IMG/VR virus record: IMGVR_UViG_3300037010_000218
Span: 1 to 43,653 of that record
From: a virus
Strand: one strand, 5' to 3'
DNA: 43,653 nt
Part shown: in pieces, positions 42,669 through 43,653 of the stretch
Layout: each line of letters opens with the position of its first letter
How positions within the stretch are numbered: the stretch's first letter is position 1
Notes under the pieces: generated by a model
Databases searched by the model: none
Seen by the model: only the letters and a program-made list of their open reading frames with translations
What the model was told of the DNA's origin: nothing
Translations under genes and position numbers: made by a program

Positions 42669-43653
42669 ATGATAACTAAACATGATTTAGAAGATGATAT
42701 TTTAACCTTTTCTAAAGATAGGTCTTTTAGGTATTTTAAAACAAAAGGCGGATTATTAGTAAAGAGCTTTCTTAATACAAATAGATACTATATAGAAAGT
42801 GCTGATGATGATTTACCTATTGCCTCTGTTTGTTTTGGAGAAGAAATATTTACTAATGATGAATTAGATCAACTATATGATATTATAAATCAAGATAAAA
42901 AACAGTTACGCCAAGATATATTTAGTTTAGGAATATTCAATTCTACCTGTAATGTTAGTTGTGAATATTGTACTAATGGCGATAGAACTAAAATGCTCCA
43001 GAAGCTACCAAGTATAGAACAACTACAAGAGGTCTTTAATACTTATAACATCAAATATGTAAGTGTAGCTGGAGGAGAACCATTAGTAGAATGGCCCCAA
43101 CTAAAAAATATTCTGACATTTTTAGATGAACAACCTGGTATAAAAACAATGGAAATCTTATCAAATGGAAGATTACTTAAGCCTGAGATACTTGAGTTTA
43201 TATCTAGTTTAACACGAGACGTTAAGTTATTTTTAACTGTTACTACAAAAGAAGACTCAAAAGATCACATGAATATACAAGAGCTTTATGAGTTATATCC
43301 GAAGTTGGTAGGACACCCTGTTGAAATAAATATTGTTATAGACCACTATAAATTTGATGTAGATAGATTTTTATCTTTAATTGTAGAAATGGTTAAAAAA
43401 GGAAATTTTGGAGTAACCTTAAATGCAATACGCAGAGAAGACGCAACAGAAGAAGGACTATTGCAATTAATAAATAATGTAAAAGCAATGATCCGAAGTC
43501 CTCATATTCGTGATTTGTCTTGTCCAGAAGACGATAATCCAACAACACCTTTTTATTATGCAACCGGAAGTTGTAGTAGTGGGATGATTTGTGCTTCATC
43601 TAAAGGTTATTCCTTTTGTTTGGCCTCTATGCCACAATATATAGAACAAACTG
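42669..43653 (+). CDS. Radical SAM enzyme, SPASM-like (3' partial)
   Basis: The frame opens at ATG 42669 with AAAGGA at 42655-42660 and runs to the window end without a stop (328 codons). An N-terminal 90-residue region precedes the radical SAM core: CNVSCEYC (C94, C98, C101; CX3CX2C binds a 4Fe-4S cluster), then VAGGEPL at 134-140 (SAM binding), then a further TIM-barrel-like part. At the visible end C302, C308 and C317 (SCSSGMIC, YSFC) resemble the start of a SPASM/twitch auxiliary-cluster domain, as in enzymes that modify peptides or proteins. It is not QueE-like, given the long N-terminus and C-terminal cysteines. Substrate is unknown. The neighbouring Cys-rich fibre suggests a protein target (inference). 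Confidence 0.85.
   Translation, partial: MITKHDLEDDILTFSKDRSFRYFKTKGGLLVKSFLNTNRYYIESADDDLPIASVCFGEEIFTNDELDQLYDIINQDKKQLRQDIFSLGIFNSTCNVSCEYCTNGDRTKMLQKLPSIEQLQEVFNTYNIKYVSVAGGEPLVEWPQLKNILTFLDEQPGIKTMEILSNGRLLKPEILEFISSLTRDVKLFLTVTTKEDSKDHMNIQELYELYPKLVGHPVEINIVIDHYKFDVDRFLSLIVEMVKKGNFGVTLNAIRREDATEEGLLQLINNVKAMIRSPHIRDLSCPEDDNPTTPFYYATGSCSSGMICASSKGYSFCLASMPQYIEQT

Noticed and set aside
1-43653. tRNA genes, CRISPR arrays, insertion sequences and attachment sites
   Set aside because: No cloverleaf, no spacer-repeat array, no transposase or integrase and no terminal repeats were seen.

Overview
The window is a stretch of a tailed-phage genome: the structural (late) module of a contractile-tailed myovirus, probably one with a large genome. 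It is AT-rich, every supported gene lies on the + strand, and genes are packed with gaps of a few to about 125 bases, good ribosome-binding sites and a few overlaps. A complete contractile-tail set is recognisable (sheath, tube, baseplate hub, spike and wedge proteins). No tRNA, integrase, insertion sequence, CRISPR array or cellular gene was seen. Portal, terminase and replication genes are not present and must lie outside. The host cannot be identified from this sequence.

Layout. (1) Bases 1-3227, head: an acidic, scaffold-like core protein cut by the window edge, a probable decoration protein and the major capsid protein, closed by a strong terminator. (2) 3287-5644: four unassigned small proteins that probably form the head-tail joint or tail terminator. 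(3) 5699-9719, tail: sheath, tube, a hairpin terminator, a second tube-like protein and a zinc-finger tail-assembly chaperone (T4 gp26-like) that appears to be extended by a +1 ribosomal frameshift at TTT CCC TAG. (4) 9731-15106, tail core: a 940-residue tape-measure-like protein with a glycine-zipper segment and an NlpC/P60 peptidoglycan hydrolase, a tube-baseplate adaptor, a gp53-like wedge protein and a gp27-like hub. (5) 15128-31432: about 16 kb of adhesin and fibre genes, including three tandem paralogues, an Ig-like repeat array, a LamG-like domain, a YD-repeat protein and two FN3-bearing paralogues flanking a classical fibre. (6) 31471-39284: gp5-like spike, small protein, a large structural protein with a chitobiase-like domain, gp25, gp6 and a wedge protein with carbohydrate-binding-like repeats. 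(7) 39315-43653: a fibre with seven tandem repeats and a nine-cysteine tail, an unknown protein, and a radical SAM enzyme cut by the window end.

How it works together. The core protein shapes the capsid built by the major capsid protein. The chaperone and its frameshifted form would coat the tape measure while tube subunits polymerise. Hub, spike and wedge proteins form the baseplate. The large adhesin set supplies receptor contacts. Cell-wall digestion seems to be moved from the spike, which has no lysozyme domain, to the tape-measure-like protein. The most unusual parts are the +1 frameshift site and the pairing of a cysteine-cluster fibre with a radical SAM enzyme, which raises the possibility of an enzymatically modified fibre tip.
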